A stretch of DNA of 64,000 nucleotides from Rhodococcus sp. HM1 (GTDB lineage Bacteria; Actinomycetota; Actinomycetes; Mycobacteriales; Mycobacteriaceae), in the NCBI RefSeq assembly GCF_023218075.1, contig NZ_JALPTB010000003.1:124001-188000 (forward strand). The letters run 5' to 3'. The notes beneath the pieces are model-generated. The model had not been told where the DNA came from and did not search any database. It saw only the letters and a program-made list of their open reading frames with translations. Made by a program: the position numbers and the translations under genes. Below are positions 19,039 to 31,010 of the stretch, one piece after another. Within the stretch, counting starts at the first letter, position 1, and the number at the start of each line of letters is the position of its first letter.

Positions 19039-20816
19039 GCAGTTCGCTGTCGCGGCGCGTCGCCGGGCCGGTTCTGCTGCTGGCGCTCCTGCTCGGGGTC
19101 TCCGGCTGTGCGAGCCTGCCGGATTCGTCGTCCCCGCAGGCGATCGGCACCATCGCCCGTCCCCCCGCGACCACGGAGGTCGCCGCGCCCGCGCCCGGCC
19201 GCGAGCCGGATCTGCTGCTGCGCGACTTCCTCCTCGCGAGCACGGACCCCACCAACAGGCACCAGGCGGCGCGCCAGTACCTCACCCCCGAGATGACGAG
19301 TCGCTGGGACGACGCGGCCAGCGCCACGATCGTCGAGAAGGTCGACGTGCTGCCGGAATCGCGCAGCGGCGACCGTGCCACCTACGTGATCCGGGCGACC
19401 CGCGTCGGCTTCCTCGAGGAGGGCGGCGTCTACCGCGCGGACCAGGGTCCCTTCGAGGAGAAGGTCACCCTCGTGCGGTCCGACGGCGAATGGCGGATCG
19501 ACGATCTGCCGCCCGGCGTCGTGATGGACCGGCCGCAGTTCCTCAACACCTACCAGCGACGCTCGCTGTTCTTCGTCGACCCCTCCGGGCAGACGGTCGT
19601 GCCCGATCCCCGCTGGATCGCCGGCACCCAGGAACAGACCGCCTCCCAGCTCATCGAGCTGCTGGTGGAGGGCCCGAAGCCGTCGCTGGAGCCGGCCGTG
19701 CGCAACCTCCTCCACGACGTCGACGTCATCGGTCCCATCACCAAGGCGGACGGTCGCACCGCGCAGGTCGGTGTCGGACTCGGCGGCATCCGGGTGGACT
19801 TCCAGGGCGCGACCGGGCTGGCCAAGCAGGACCGGGAGCTTCTCGCGGCCCAGGTGATCTGGACGCTGGCGAACGCCGAGATCTCCGGTCCGTACGTGTT
19901 GCTCGCGGACGGGCAACCGCTCGACGAACGGTTCCCGAACGGCTGGACCACCGCGGACGTGGCGTCGACGAATCCGCTCGCCACCTCGAGCGCGACCATC
20001 GGCCTGCATGCGGTGCGTGGCGGTGGGCTGGTCGCCGTCGCCGAGACGGGTGTCACGCCCGTGCCCGGCTTCTTCGGCAGCACCACCGGCCTGCAGTCCG
20101 TCGCGATCTCGCACGACGGACAGCTCGTGGCCGGTGTCCTCGGAACCGGACGGCCGGAGCCGGAACCCGCCGCCGAGCTGATGATCGGCGGGTACGGGGA
20201 CGGGGCAGCGGTGCATGCGGCGGAAGGCAGCTCGATCAGCAGACCGTCGTGGTCGGTCGACGACAACTCCGTGTGGGCGGTCGTGGGTGGCACCTCCGTC
20301 GTGCGGGCGATCCGGGAACCCGGTACCGGACGGGTGACGGTGGTTCCGGTCGAGGCGGGCGCCATCCTGGAGTTGGGCGACCGGATCACCGAGTTGCGTC
20401 TGTCGAGGGACGGTGTCCGCGCGGCGCTCATCGTCGACGGCCGGGTGTACACGGCGATCGTGGTGCAGTACCCGAACGGCGAGTTCGCGCTGACCTCTCC
20501 GCGCGAGATCGCCATCGGGCTCGGTAGTCCCGCTCTCTCGCTCGACTGGAGTACCTCGGACACGGTGGTCGTGGCGCGGGCGGCGTCCGACATCCCCGTC
20601 GTCCAGGTCGCAGTGGACGGTTCCCGGATGGACGCGCTGCCCAGCCGCAATCTGACCCCGCCGGTGGGTGCCGTCGAGGCGTCGACGACCACCGAGTTCG
20701 TGGCCGATTCACGCGCGGTGTTCCAGCTCAACAACAGTGATCCCGCCGGCGACCGCTACTGGCGTGAGGTTCCGGGCCTGGCGGGACTGACCGCGATTCC
20801 GGTGCTGCCCGGCTGA
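19035..20816 (+). CDS. lpqB: MtrAB-associated lipoprotein LpqB
   Basis: A 593-residue secreted lipoprotein that modulates MtrB signalling. Signal peptide [19 protein letters not shown] with lipobox VSGC (lipidated Cys25) is followed by the N-terminal LpqB domain, a GerMN domain at about 200-300 ([15 protein letters not shown]) and a C-terminal WD40-like beta-propeller domain. The GTG start overlaps the mtrB stop (GTGA). Corresponds to Rv3244c. Confidence 0.95.
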   Translation: MSSSLSRRVAGPVLLLALLLGVSGCASLPDSSSPQAIGTIARPPATTEVAAPAPGREPDLLLRDFLLASTDPTNRHQAARQYLTPEMTSRWDDAASATIVEKVDVLPESRSGDRATYVIRATRVGFLEEGGVYRADQGPFEEKVTLVRSDGEWRIDDLPPGVVMDRPQFLNTYQRRSLFFVDPSGQTVVPDPRWIAGTQEQTASQLIELLVEGPKPSLEPAVRNLLHDVDVIGPITKADGRTAQVGVGLGGIRVDFQGATGLAKQDRELLAAQVIWTLANAEISGPYVLLADGQPLDERFPNGWTTADVASTNPLATSSATIGLHAVRGGGLVAVAETGVTPVPGFFGSTTGLQSVAISHDGQLVAGVLGTGRPEPEPAAELMIGGYGDGAAVHAAEGSSISRPSWSVDDNSVWAVVGGTSVVRAIREPGTGRVTVVPVEAGAILELGDRITELRLSRDGVRAALIVDGRVYTAIVVQYPNGEFALTSPREIAIGLGSPALSLDWSTSDTVVVARAASDIPVVQVAVDGSRMDALPSRNLTPPVGAVEASTTTEFVADSRAVFQLNNSDPAGDRYWREVPGLAGLTAIPVLPG

Positions 20817-20850
20817 GCGCCTGTCGGTGCCGTAGGGCACAGTGCGCCGC

Positions 20851-21498
20851 ATGTTGCACGTCTTGCTGGATCTCGTGCTGCCGGTGGATTGCGGCGGCTG
20901 CGGCCGGCCCGGCGTCCGATGGTGCCGTCACTGCGCCCGCGACCTCGCCGATGCGCCCGCGACCGTACGGCCGCGTGTCGATCCGGGTGTTCCCGTCTGG
21001 GCGCTCGGGTCGTACCGGGGTGCCCACCGGCGCGCGGTGATCGCCGCGAAGGAGCAGGGTCGTCGCGACCTCGCGGAGCCGCTGGGGGTGGCACTGGGGG
21101 CGGCGATCGTGCGGCTGCGCCGGTGGGGTGAGCTTCCGGCCGGGCCGTTGGGCGTGGTGCCCGCGCCGACCCGGGCGCGGGCGGCGCGAGCCCGGGGCGG
21201 CGACCCGGTCACGCGGGCCGTGCGCGCCGCTGCGGCGCACGATCGCGCGTTGCGTGTGATGCCGATCCTCGAGACCGCTCGGGGGGTCCGGGACTCCGTG
21301 GGACTGTCCGCCGCGCAGCGGCACCGGAACCTCGCCGGACGGGTGCGGCTGCGCCGGGGAAGCGGCGTGCCGCGCGGGTTCCCGGTGCTCGTCGTGGACG
21401 ACGTGACGACCACCGGCACGACCGCGGCGGAGTCCGTGCGAGTGCTCACGGCAGCCGGCTTCTGTCCACGGGGAGTGCTTGTGATTGCTGCCGCGTAA
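20851..21498 (+). CDS. ComF-family phosphoribosyltransferase-like protein
   Basis: A 215-residue double-zinc-ribbon phosphoribosyltransferase homologue (Rv3242c-like). The N-terminal zinc finger is CGGCGRPGVRWCRHC (about residues 15-29). The C-terminal PRT domain has the PRPP loop VLVVDDVTTTGTTAAE (about 178-193), and ACR-type AQRHRNLAGR. In competent bacteria ComF assists DNA uptake; no competence genes are present here and the role in actinobacteria is unknown. A GTG at 20842 is in frame; ATG 20851 fits homologues better. It probably ends the mtrAB-lpqB operon. Confidence 0.88.
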   Translation: MLHVLLDLVLPVDCGGCGRPGVRWCRHCARDLADAPATVRPRVDPGVPVWALGSYRGAHRRAVIAAKEQGRRDLAEPLGVALGAAIVRLRRWGELPAGPLGVVPAPTRARAARARGGDPVTRAVRAAAAHDRALRVMPILETARGVRDSVGLSAAQRHRNLAGRVRLRRGSGVPRGFPVLVVDDVTTTGTTAAESVRVLTAAGFCPRGVLVIAAA

Positions 21499-21520
21499 GT
21501 GTGCGCGAGTGAAATTCAGC

Positions 21521-21544
21521 GGAACGGTGGCACTCGCGGAGGTT
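21521..21544 (+). promoter_or_regulatory. SigH/SigR-type promoter candidate for hpf
   Basis: GGAAC (21521-21525) and GTT (21542-21544) are separated by 16 bp, matching the -35 and -10 core of promoters read by SigH-type stress sigma factors. A housekeeping -10 candidate TACCGT (21551-21556) follows. Either would place the start of transcription upstream of the structured leader. Confidence 0.4.
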
Positions 21545-21596
21545 ACGTACTACCGTCGCCCTCAGACCCGGAAAACACTGGTAGACGGGTGGAAAC

Positions 21597-21688
21597 GTTC
21601 GATCCGCCGGTTCCGGGCGGAGCGCTGATGCGCTCATCGAACATGCCGGTGCGCGGGCTGCACCGGCCGTACTCGGGAGGTACGAGTG
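21597..21688 (+). ncRNA. Structured 5' leader of hpf (three-way junction, hairpin and RBS hairpin)
   Basis: An outer helix GTTCGAT (21597-21603)/ATCGAAC (21636-21642) encloses two hairpins: CCGCC/GGCGG (21604-21608, 21616-21620) and AGCGC/GCGCT (21621-21625, 21630-21634) with a TGAT loop. A third hairpin GCCGGTGC/GCACCGGC (21645-21652, 21660-21667) follows, then ACTCG/CGAGT (21671-21675, 21683-21687), whose loop holds the GGAGG ribosome site and whose 3' arm includes part of the GTG start. Almost no base is left unpaired between elements. I predict a cis-acting RNA controlling translation of hpf; conserved RNAs before raiA/hpf genes are known in actinobacteria, but I cannot confirm a match. 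Confidence 0.6.
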
Positions 21689-22351
21689 ACGACCCCTTCG
21701 AAGTCCAAGGTTTCCGCTGCAGGTCTCGATGGCGAAGCCGCCGGCCCCAAGGCTGACATCGTCGTCAAGGGACGCAACGTCGAGGTTCCGGACCACTTCC
21801 GGATCTACGTGTCCGAGAAACTCGCCCGATTGGAGCGATTCGATCCGACCATTTTCCTGTTCGATGTCGAACTGCAGCACGAGCGCAACCGCCGTCAGAT
21901 GAAGAGTTGTCAGCGCGTCGAGATCACCGCCCGGGGCAAGGGCCCGGTCGTCCGTGCCGAGGCGTCCGCCGACAGCTTCTACGCGGCCTTCGAGTCGGTT
22001 ACCGACAAACTCGAATCCCGTCTGCGGCGTACCAAGGAGCGTCGCAAGGTCTCCTACGGTGACAAGACTCCCGTTTCCGTTGCCGCCGCCACTGCGGCGC
22101 TCGCTCAGGACGATTCGCTCGGCATCTCGCGGGATCTGGCGCAGGAATTCGAAGCGGAAGACAAGTCCGGTCCCGGCCGGATCGTCCGGACGAAGGAGCA
22201 CAAGGCCGAGCCGATGACCGTCGACGACGCCCTGTACGAGATGGAACTGGTCGGCCACGACTTCTACCTGTTCCACGACAAGGAAACGGACAGGCCGTCG
22301 GTCGTCTACCGTCGGCACGCGTTCGACTACGGCCTGATCAGCCTGGTCTGA
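21686..22351 (+). CDS. hpf: Ribosome hibernation-promoting factor, long form
   Basis: Binds 30S subunits and drives formation of inactive 100S or protected ribosomes in stationary phase or stress. The 221-residue protein has an N-terminal S30AE domain ([23 protein letters not shown], core [12 protein letters not shown], through about residue 125), a variable linker and the C-terminal dimerization domain ([20 protein letters not shown] and [13 protein letters not shown]). GTG 21686 with GGGAGG at 21676-21680. Corresponds to Rv3241c. The leader is unusually structured (see adjoining feature). Confidence 0.94.
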   Translation: MTTPSKSKVSAAGLDGEAAGPKADIVVKGRNVEVPDHFRIYVSEKLARLERFDPTIFLFDVELQHERNRRQMKSCQRVEITARGKGPVVRAEASADSFYAAFESVTDKLESRLRRTKERRKVSYGDKTPVSVAAATAALAQDDSLGISRDLAQEFEAEDKSGPGRIVRTKEHKAEPMTVDDALYEMELVGHDFYLFHDKETDRPSVVYRRHAFDYGLISLV

Positions 22352-22360
22352 ATGCCCGGT

Positions 22361-22388
22361 CGGAGCGGTCGCAATCGCAACCGCTCCG
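22361..22388 (+). terminator. Hairpin after hpf
   Basis: CGGAGCGGT (22361-22369) and ACCGCTCCG (22380-22388) form a 9-bp stem 10 nt after the hpf stop. There is no T-run, so it may be an intrinsic terminator of the actinobacterial type or an mRNA-stabilizing stem. Confidence 0.5.
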
Positions 22389-22398
22389 GCCGAACGCC

Positions 22399-22449
22399 TA
22401 CCATGGAATCCGGCCGGGGACCGACGAGGCCCTCGGCCGGATTTTCTTG
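22399..22449 (+). promoter_or_regulatory. Terminator-like hairpin with T-tract in the secA1 leader
   Basis: AATCCGGCCG (22407-22416) and CGGCCGGATT (22434-22443) form a perfect 10-bp stem, continued by three more possible pairs, followed by TTTTCTTGT. A -10-like TACCAT (22399-22404) lies just before it, which would put the hairpin at the very start of the secA1 transcript. It is either the hpf terminator or an attenuator for secA1. Confidence 0.5.
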
Positions 22450-22485
22450 TCCGTGCACGAACCCGAGATTGAGGACGAACACCCA

Positions 22486-25293
<2,808 letters not shown>

Positions 25294-25327
25294 ACGCCGA
25301 TCGTCGGCTGTCGGTCGTCGCGCCGGA

Positions 25328-25831
25328 TCAGCCCAGCCACAGCGAGGTGATGAGCCAGCCGTGCGGGGCCCGGCGCGATGGCGCGACCCGGCTGATGCGA
25401 CCGGCCAGCGCGAGAACGCGATGGCCACGCGTGTAGGAACCGAACAGTTCCGCGGTGTCGGCGTCGACGGCACGCAAGCGGGTGCGCAGCAACGTCGCAC
25501 TGCCCGCACCCGGGGATGCCGACCGTGCGGGCGCCATCGCGTCGCGCAGGACGGGATCGAGCACCGTCTCCAGTTGCGTCTCCGGCCGCCGCCGGTCGAG
25601 AACTTCGAGCACCAGCCGCACCGCGCGTTCGGCGAATGCGCTCGCCGTCGGATCGATTGCCGCTGTGTGCGGAGGAGTGGCCGGCCCCGACCGGGCCGGG
25701 CGGGGTGATCTGCCGTCGTGCGTGGTGGTGCGCCGCGTCGCGTACCGGCGGGGCCGATCGCAGTTGTGCCGGGCGGGTGGCTCGTACGGAGGGATCCGCA
25801 GGACGTGGCGGATCCCGGGGTTTTCGGACAT
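25328..25831 (-). CDS. Rv3235 family protein (DUF6459)
   Basis: A 167-residue actinobacterial protein of unknown function. The N-terminal 60 residues are Pro/Arg/Thr-rich and probably disordered; the C-terminal part (AERAVRLVLEVLDRRRPETQLETVLDP, then LLRTRLRAVDADTAELFGSYTRG) is a small conserved domain followed by RVLALAGRISRVAP and ending WLITSLWLG. It is convergent with secA1 and the family is often found beside secA in actinobacteria. ATG 25831 has GGGAGA just upstream. No enzymatic motif is visible. Confidence 0.82.
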   Translation of the reverse strand: MSENPGIRHVLRIPPYEPPARHNCDRPRRYATRRTTTHDGRSPRPARSGPATPPHTAAIDPTASAFAERAVRLVLEVLDRRRPETQLETVLDPVLRDAMAPARSASPGAGSATLLRTRLRAVDADTAELFGSYTRGHRVLALAGRISRVAPSRRAPHGWLITSLWLG

Positions 25832-25999
25832 GCATCTCCCTGGTGACGTGCGTGACGGTCGCGACCCGCGACGGTGCACGGGTCGACCCCGGGAGAGGAC
25901 GGAGCCGCGGTCATCGTGCCACAGCTGCGGCGCGTGTGCCCGTCGAGACACTCCGTGCCCGCCGGGACGCTCCTGTCGCAGAGACCGGCGCACGAACTC

Positions 26000-26005
26000 T
26001 AGGGT
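26000..26005 (+). promoter_or_regulatory. -10 element, leaderless start of the HAD gene
   Basis: TAGGGT is followed by six bases and the GTG at 26012. Confidence 0.55.
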
Positions 26006-26011
26006 GGATAC

Positions 26012-26500
26012 GTGCGGGGATTGGTCTTGGATTTCGGTGGGGTGCTCGCGGGACCCGGCACGGACGGGCGTGCGCTCGCAGGCGTGGTGGCCGCGTTGCG
26101 CGGACGAGGTGTGCGGACGGCGATCCTCAGCAACGACCCGGGTGGGCCCGGAGCGGACCGGCTGCGCGAGCTCGGCGGTGGGCGCTTCGTCGACGAGGTG
26201 GTGCTCTCCGGTGACGTGGGCGTGGCCAAACCCGACCCGCGGAGTTATCTGCTCGTGGCGCAGCGACTGGGACTGGAACCGGCGCAGTGCGTCTTCGTCG
26301 ACGATCTCGTCGTGAACGTGCGCGCAGCGGCCGCCACCGGGATGGTGGGAGTGCACCACGAGTGTCCGGATGCCGTTGTGGCAGAACTGACCGTACTCTT
26401 CGAGCTGAGCGCCGACGAGGCGCCCGTGACCTCGGCGCCTGAGACCTCGGCGGCAGGGGACACGGTCACGGACCGGGGTGAGGGGGACACTCGCAGATGA
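26012..26500 (+). CDS. HAD-IA family hydrolase, minimal
   Basis: A 162-residue haloacid-dehalogenase-like protein. Motif I is LDFGGVLAGPG (nucleophile Asp at residue 7, with Gly in place of the usual acid/base Asp two residues on), motif II is ILSNDPGG (about residue 45), motif III Lys is in VAKPDPRSY, and motif IV is VFVDDLVVNV. There is almost no cap domain, so a protein or large substrate is likely. The last 50 residues are unstructured. Its end overlaps the acyltransferase start (ATGA), so the two are coupled. Substrate unknown. Confidence 0.83.
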   Translation: MRGLVLDFGGVLAGPGTDGRALAGVVAALRGRGVRTAILSNDPGGPGADRLRELGGGRFVDEVVLSGDVGVAKPDPRSYLLVAQRLGLEPAQCVFVDDLVVNVRAAAATGMVGVHHECPDAVVAELTVLFELSADEAPVTSAPETSAAGDTVTDRGEGDTRR

Positions 26501-27915
26501 CGACCCGCATGACCGCGCAGGACGCATCGTTCTACTTCCTGGAGACGACGAACACGCCGATGCACATCGGGTCGCTGGCGATCCTCTCCGAACCGGAGGG
26601 CGGCTTGGACTTCGAGACGCTGCTGCAGCTCGTGGAACGCCGTATCTCGGAGGTACCGCGGTATCGGCAGAAGGTGCGGGAGGTGGCGCTGGGACTGGCG
26701 CGGCCGGTGTGGGTGGACGACCGCGACTTCGACATCGCCTACCACGTGCGCCGTTCGGCGCTGCCCCGCCCCGGATCGGACGACCAGTTGCACGATCTGC
26801 TGGCGCGGCTGATATCGCGTCCGCTGGACCGGACCCGCCCGCTGTGGGAGATGTACCTCGTCGAGGGGCTCGAGGGAAACCGGTGTGCGCTGTTCACGAA
26901 GTCGCATTCGGCGCTCGTCGACGGTGAGGACGCGCTGGACATCGGGCAGGTTCTCTTCGATTCCGATGTCGAACCCCGGCAGGTGCCCGAAGAGCTGTGG
27001 ATGCCGGAGCAGGAACCGTCGGACACCGCGCTCGTGGTCGGTGCGCTCGCCGACCTGGTCGCGCGACCGGGAGAGGGCATCGCGCTGCTGCGTTCGGCCG
27101 TGGGCAACCTCGCCGCCACGGCGACCGAGGCCGTCGACGTGGTCGGGCGCCTGGCGCGGACCGCCGCACAGTCGGCGCCGGAGAGCCCGCTCAACGAATC
27201 GATCTCGCGCAGCCGCCGGTTCGCGGTGGTGCGGTCCGATCTGGAGTTGTACCGCAAGATCCATTCCCGGTACGGCTGCACCATCAACGACGTCGTGCTC
27301 GCGGTGATCTCCGGGGCGTTGCGCTATTGGCTGCTCTCGCGCGGCGAACCGGTGACCGAGGCGTCGGTGGTGCGCGCGATGGTGCCGATGTCGGTGTACA
27401 CGCAGGATCCGGCGGACGCCGACGACGCCGACGGTGCCGAGACGATCCAGGTGCACCCGCAGGGGGAGGTGTCGACCTTCCTCGTCGACCTGCCGGTGGG
27501 GGAGCCGAACGCGGTGGTGCGGTTGTCGCACATCGCGCACGCCGGTGAGGCCTACGCGCGGCAGCGCCGCCGCATCGCGGCGCAGGCCATGATCCGGTTG
27601 TCCGGTTTCGCACCGGCCACCATGCACGCGGTGGGGGTGCGGGTGGCCAGCGGCTTCTCGCAGCGCATGTTCAATCTGATGATCACCAACGCACCCGGCC
27701 CGCAGCACCCGCTCTACCTGGCCGGCATACCGGTCCTGGAGATGTACCCGGTGTCGCCGCTGCTGAAGAACCAGGCGTTGAGCATTGCGCTGACGTCCTA
27801 CGACGGGTCCGTCTACTACGGTTTGAACGCGGACCGCGATGCGATGCCCGATGTGGGGGTCCTGACGTCGCTGCTCCAGGAAGCACTCGAGGAGTTGTTG
27901 GATGCCAGTAGGTAA
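26497..27915 (+). CDS. Wax ester synthase/diacylglycerol acyltransferase family protein with altered active site
   Basis: A 472-residue WS/DGAT (Tgs) homologue, the family that makes triacylglycerol and wax esters at the membrane. The N terminus MTTRMTAQDASFYFLETTNTPMHIG is typical (core DASFYFLE.TPMHIG), as are the PLWEMYLVEGLEG region and the C-terminal NLMITNAPGPQHPLYLAG. The HHxxxDG active-site motif reads HSALVDG at residues 137-143, so the second, catalytic His is Ser138. This predicts low or no acyltransferase activity, or a changed function. Matches the position of Rv3234c/Rv3233c. Overlaps the next gene by 14 nt. Confidence 0.88.
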   Translation: MTTRMTAQDASFYFLETTNTPMHIGSLAILSEPEGGLDFETLLQLVERRISEVPRYRQKVREVALGLARPVWVDDRDFDIAYHVRRSALPRPGSDDQLHDLLARLISRPLDRTRPLWEMYLVEGLEGNRCALFTKSHSALVDGEDALDIGQVLFDSDVEPRQVPEELWMPEQEPSDTALVVGALADLVARPGEGIALLRSAVGNLAATATEAVDVVGRLARTAAQSAPESPLNESISRSRRFAVVRSDLELYRKIHSRYGCTINDVVLAVISGALRYWLLSRGEPVTEASVVRAMVPMSVYTQDPADADDADGAETIQVHPQGEVSTFLVDLPVGEPNAVVRLSHIAHAGEAYARQRRRIAAQAMIRLSGFAPATMHAVGVRVASGFSQRMFNLMITNAPGPQHPLYLAGIPVLEMYPVSPLLKNQALSIALTSYDGSVYYGLNADRDAMPDVGVLTSLLQEALEELLDASR

Positions 27916-28447
27916 GGGCAAGACGCGGGTCTACGTGCCGGCCACGATCGACATGCTGCAGCGGCTGGTGGCCGACGGCGAGGTCGAAGCGGTGAACCGC
28001 ACGGCGTTCGCGGTGACGGCCGCGCTGCGCGAGGCCTACACGTCCGGGGACGACGACGAACTCGCCGAGGTCGCCATGGCGGAGGCCGCCCGGGCCTCGC
28101 TGCGGCTCCTGGCGGCACGGGTGGACGACGAATCGGCCACCGACGAGTCGGCGAAGGATCTGCCGGTGCGTCGGGTGGTGGTGGCCGCGGACGTCGAGGA
28201 GGCCACCCCGCGTCCGGATCTCGACGATGCGGTCGTCCGCCTCGCCGCGCCCGTCACGCTGAAGTCGGTGGCGTCGGTGCACGTCGACCTCGAAGGAGCC
28301 GAAGCGGACGTGGCGCGGGCCGTCGAGGTCATCGACGCCGCGGACATGGGTGACGAGGAAGCCGAGTTCGTGCTCGGCGACGCGGAGGACCACCAGCTCG
28401 CCTGGTATGCGCCGCAGGAGTTGCCGTTCCTTCTGGAACTGCTCTAG
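27902..28447 (+). CDS. Conserved actinobacterial protein (DUF6912, Rv3231c-like)
   Basis: A 181-residue soluble protein beginning [24 protein letters not shown] and [16 protein letters not shown], the most conserved part; acidic C-terminal half. No catalytic motif is recognised. It overlaps the acyltransferase gene by 14 nt and precedes the desaturase reductase, the same order as Rv3231c-Rv3230c. Function unknown; an association with lipid metabolism is inferred from location only. Confidence 0.8.
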   Translation: MPVGKGKTRVYVPATIDMLQRLVADGEVEAVNRTAFAVTAALREAYTSGDDDELAEVAMAEAARASLRLLAARVDDESATDESAKDLPVRRVVVAADVEEATPRPDLDDAVVRLAAPVTLKSVASVHVDLEGAEADVARAVEVIDAADMGDEEAEFVLGDAEDHQLAWYAPQELPFLLELL

Positions 28448-28485
28448 TTCCGGATCCGTTCCAGCTGTTTGTCGACCACGTGTCC

Positions 28486-28531
28486 GTAACCTACGCCACC
28501 GTAGCTTTCTGGTAACCTACGGCACCGTAGG
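28486..28531. promoter_or_regulatory. Double operator upstream of the desaturase reductase gene
   Basis: Two related boxes: GTAACCTACGCCACCGTAG (28486-28504) and GGTAACCTACGGCACCGTAGG (split here as GGTAACCTACGG and CACCGTAGG, 28511-28531). The second contains a perfect palindrome CCTACGG-CA-CCGTAGG (28516-28531). The same core reappears at 31011-31038 before the second desaturase. TGAGGAG (28541-28547) is the ribosome site of the downstream gene. Confidence 0.65.
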
Positions 28532-28556
28532 CATACCGGGTGAGGAGAAGTGGTCG

Positions 28557-29687
28557 ATGGGTTTGAAGGAGTGGATCGAGCGTCCCGCGGCGCACGTCTC
28601 GGCGTCCGAGCGATCCGTGTCGAATCTCGTACGAGGCGCGGTCGCGCGATTCACGACCCCGCTGCTGCCCGACGACTATCTGCACCTGGTCAACCCGCTG
28701 TGGTCTGCGCGTGAGCTGCGTGGCCGCATCGTCGAGGTGCGCCCGGAGACGACGGATTCGGCAACCCTCGTCATCAAGCCCGGCTGGGGATTCGACTTCG
28801 GCTACAACCCGGGTCAGTACATCGGCATCGGCCTGCACATCGACGGCCGGTGGCACTGGCGGTCCTACTCGCTGACATCGTCGCCCACCTGGAACGACAA
28901 GCTCATCTCGATCGCGGTCAAGGCGATGCCGGAAGGCTTCCTGTCGAGCCACCTCGTCACCGGCGTGCCCGCGGGCACGATCGTGCGGCTCGCGGCACCG
29001 AAGGGCGACTTCGTGCTGCCCGACCCGCCGCCGGAGCGGATCCTGATGCTCACCGCCGGCAGTGGGATCACCCCGATCATGTCGATGCTGCGCACGCTCG
29101 ACCGTCGCGCGGTCGACCGCGCCGTCGAGCTGCCCGACGTCGTGCACGTGCACTCGGCGCCGACCGCGGACGACGTGATGTTCCGTGCCGAGCTCGAGAA
29201 GTTCGACGCCACGCACGACCGGTTCCGGTCGCACGTCCAGCTCACCCGCTCGCAGGGGAAGTTCACCCTGGACCGGCTCGACGAGGCCTGCCCCGACTGG
29301 CGTGAGCGTCAGACCTGGGCGTGCGGACCGCAGCAGATGCTCGACGACATCGAGGCATTCTGGAAGAAGGCCGGCATCGAGGATCGTCTGCACCTCGAGC
29401 GGTTCGCGGTCACCCGCGCCGACACCTCCGGTTCCGGCGGCACCGTGACCTTCGCGAAGTCGGGCAAGACCGTCACCGTCGACGGCGCGACCACATTGCT
29501 CGAGGCCGGTGAGAGCGTCGGCGCACTGATGCCGTTCGGATGCCGGATGGGGATCTGTCAGACTTGCGTGGTCCCGCTCGAGAAGGGGCACATCGTCGAT
29601 CTGCGGTCCGGCCAGGAACACGCCGAGGGTGAGCGTGTCCAGACCTGCATTTCCGCGGCTGCCGGGGACTGCACTCTCGACGCCTGA
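28557..29687 (+). CDS. Ferredoxin reductase-type electron donor for acyl desaturases
   Basis: A 376-residue three-domain flavoenzyme (Rv3230c-like) that passes electrons from NAD(P)H to the DesA3-type desaturase. FAD-binding domain: [13 protein letters not shown] (RxYS motif, about residues 100-112). NAD(P)H domain: [19 protein letters not shown] and [13 protein letters not shown]-terminal plant-type [2Fe-2S] ferredoxin: [16 protein letters not shown] and a fourth Cys in RVQTCISAA, i.e. Cys-x4-Cys-x2-Cys-xn-Cys with the first in FGCRMGIC. It leads an operon with the desaturase 33 nt downstream. Confidence 0.92.
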   Translation: MGLKEWIERPAAHVSASERSVSNLVRGAVARFTTPLLPDDYLHLVNPLWSARELRGRIVEVRPETTDSATLVIKPGWGFDFGYNPGQYIGIGLHIDGRWHWRSYSLTSSPTWNDKLISIAVKAMPEGFLSSHLVTGVPAGTIVRLAAPKGDFVLPDPPPERILMLTAGSGITPIMSMLRTLDRRAVDRAVELPDVVHVHSAPTADDVMFRAELEKFDATHDRFRSHVQLTRSQGKFTLDRLDEACPDWRERQTWACGPQQMLDDIEAFWKKAGIEDRLHLERFAVTRADTSGSGGTVTFAKSGKTVTVDGATTLLEAGESVGALMPFGCRMGICQTCVVPLEKGHIVDLRSGQEHAEGERVQTCISAAAGDCTLDA

Positions 29688-29720
29688 CGCCCACCGCCCG
29701 TTCCACAGCAAGGACCCTGA

Positions 29721-30977
29721 GTGGCCATCACCGACATCCGCGCGTTCGCGCACCTCAGCGATTCGGACATCGAAGCGCTGGGTCGTGAGTTCGACGCGAT
29801 CCGCCGTGACGTCGAGGACTCGCGCGGGGTGCGGGACGCCCGCTACATCCGCAACACGATCCGGCTGCAGCGGGTGCTCGAGCTCGGTGGGCGGGCGGTG
29901 CTGTTCGGCTCCCGCCGACGTCCGTTGTGGGTGCTGGGTGCCGGGATGCTCTCGCTCGCGAAGATCATCGAGAACATGGAGCTCGGGCACAACGTGATGC
30001 ACGGGCAGTGGGACTGGATGAACGACCCGGAGATCCACTCCACGTCGTGGGAGTGGGATCAGACGGGGCCGTCGGCGCACTGGAAGCGTGCCCACAACTA
30101 CGCGCACCACACGTACACGAACATCGTCGGCATGGACGAGGACGTGGGATTCGGGATCCTGCGGATGACCCGCGACGAGGCGTGGCGGCCGCGCAACCTG
30201 CTCCAGCCGATCGCGAACGTGATCCTCGCCGCGACCTTCGAGTGGGGCATCGCCCTGCACGACCTGTCGGCGCAGAAGGAGGCCGACGGGGTTCCGCACA
30301 TGCAGTGGAATTCGCAGCCCAACAAGGACTTTGCGCGCAAGGCGGCCCGTCAGGTCGTCAAGGACGTGGTGTTGTTCCCCGCGTTGACGGGCCCGGCCTG
30401 GCGCAGCACGCTGTCCGCGAATCTCACCGCGAACCTGGTCCGGAACCTGTGGGCGTACGCGGTGATCTTCTGCGGGCACTTCCCGGACGGGGCCGAGAAG
30501 TTCACCGTCGACCAGTTCGAGAACGAGACGCACGCGCAGTGGTATCTGCGGCAGCTGCTCGGCAGCGCGAACATCTCCGGCGGTCCGGTGATGGGATTCC
30601 TGACGGGGAACCTGAGCTACCAGATCGAGCACCATCTGTTCCCGGATCTGCCGAGCAATCGGTATCCGGAGATCGCGGCCCGGGTGCGCGCGCTGTGCGC
30701 GAAATACGACCTTCCGTACACGACCGGTTCGCTCGGCCGGCAGTATCTGCTCGCGTTGCGGACCATCCACAAGCTCGCGTTGCCGGACCGGTTCCTGCGC
30801 GCCACGTCGGACGACGCCCCGGAGACCTCGTCCGAGCGCAAGTTCTCGCGGGTGCAGGGCGCCTGGGCCGCGGAGCTCGCGGTGGATCCGGTGACGGGCC
30901 GGCGCCGGGGTCTGCTGACGGCGTTGCGCGCCCAGGCGGAGGCGAAACTCGCGGCTCGCCGCGCGAAACGATCTTGA
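29721..30977 (+). CDS. Membrane fatty acyl desaturase, first copy (DesA3-like)
   Basis: A 418-residue di-iron membrane desaturase that inserts a delta-9-type double bond in long-chain acyl-CoA. The His boxes are HNVMHGQW (about 93-100), HNYAHHTYTN (about 128-137) and QIEHHLFPDLPSNRYPEI (core QIEHH at about 305). Hydrophobic segments flank the boxes (LWVLGAGMLSLAKII, NVILAATFEWGIAL). GTG 29721 has AAGGA upstream. Cotranscribed with the reductase gene. Compared with the next gene it shares most of its sequence, showing a tandem duplication; the single M. tuberculosis equivalent is desA3. Confidence 0.9.
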   Translation: MAITDIRAFAHLSDSDIEALGREFDAIRRDVEDSRGVRDARYIRNTIRLQRVLELGGRAVLFGSRRRPLWVLGAGMLSLAKIIENMELGHNVMHGQWDWMNDPEIHSTSWEWDQTGPSAHWKRAHNYAHHTYTNIVGMDEDVGFGILRMTRDEAWRPRNLLQPIANVILAATFEWGIALHDLSAQKEADGVPHMQWNSQPNKDFARKAARQVVKDVVLFPALTGPAWRSTLSANLTANLVRNLWAYAVIFCGHFPDGAEKFTVDQFENETHAQWYLRQLLGSANISGGPVMGFLTGNLSYQIEHHLFPDLPSNRYPEIAARVRALCAKYDLPYTTGSLGRQYLLALRTIHKLALPDRFLRATSDDAPETSSERKFSRVQGAWAAELAVDPVTGRRRGLLTALRAQAEAKLAARRAKRS

Positions 30978-31010
30978 TTGTGATTCCCCTCACAGCGCGG
31001 ATCCGGCTAA

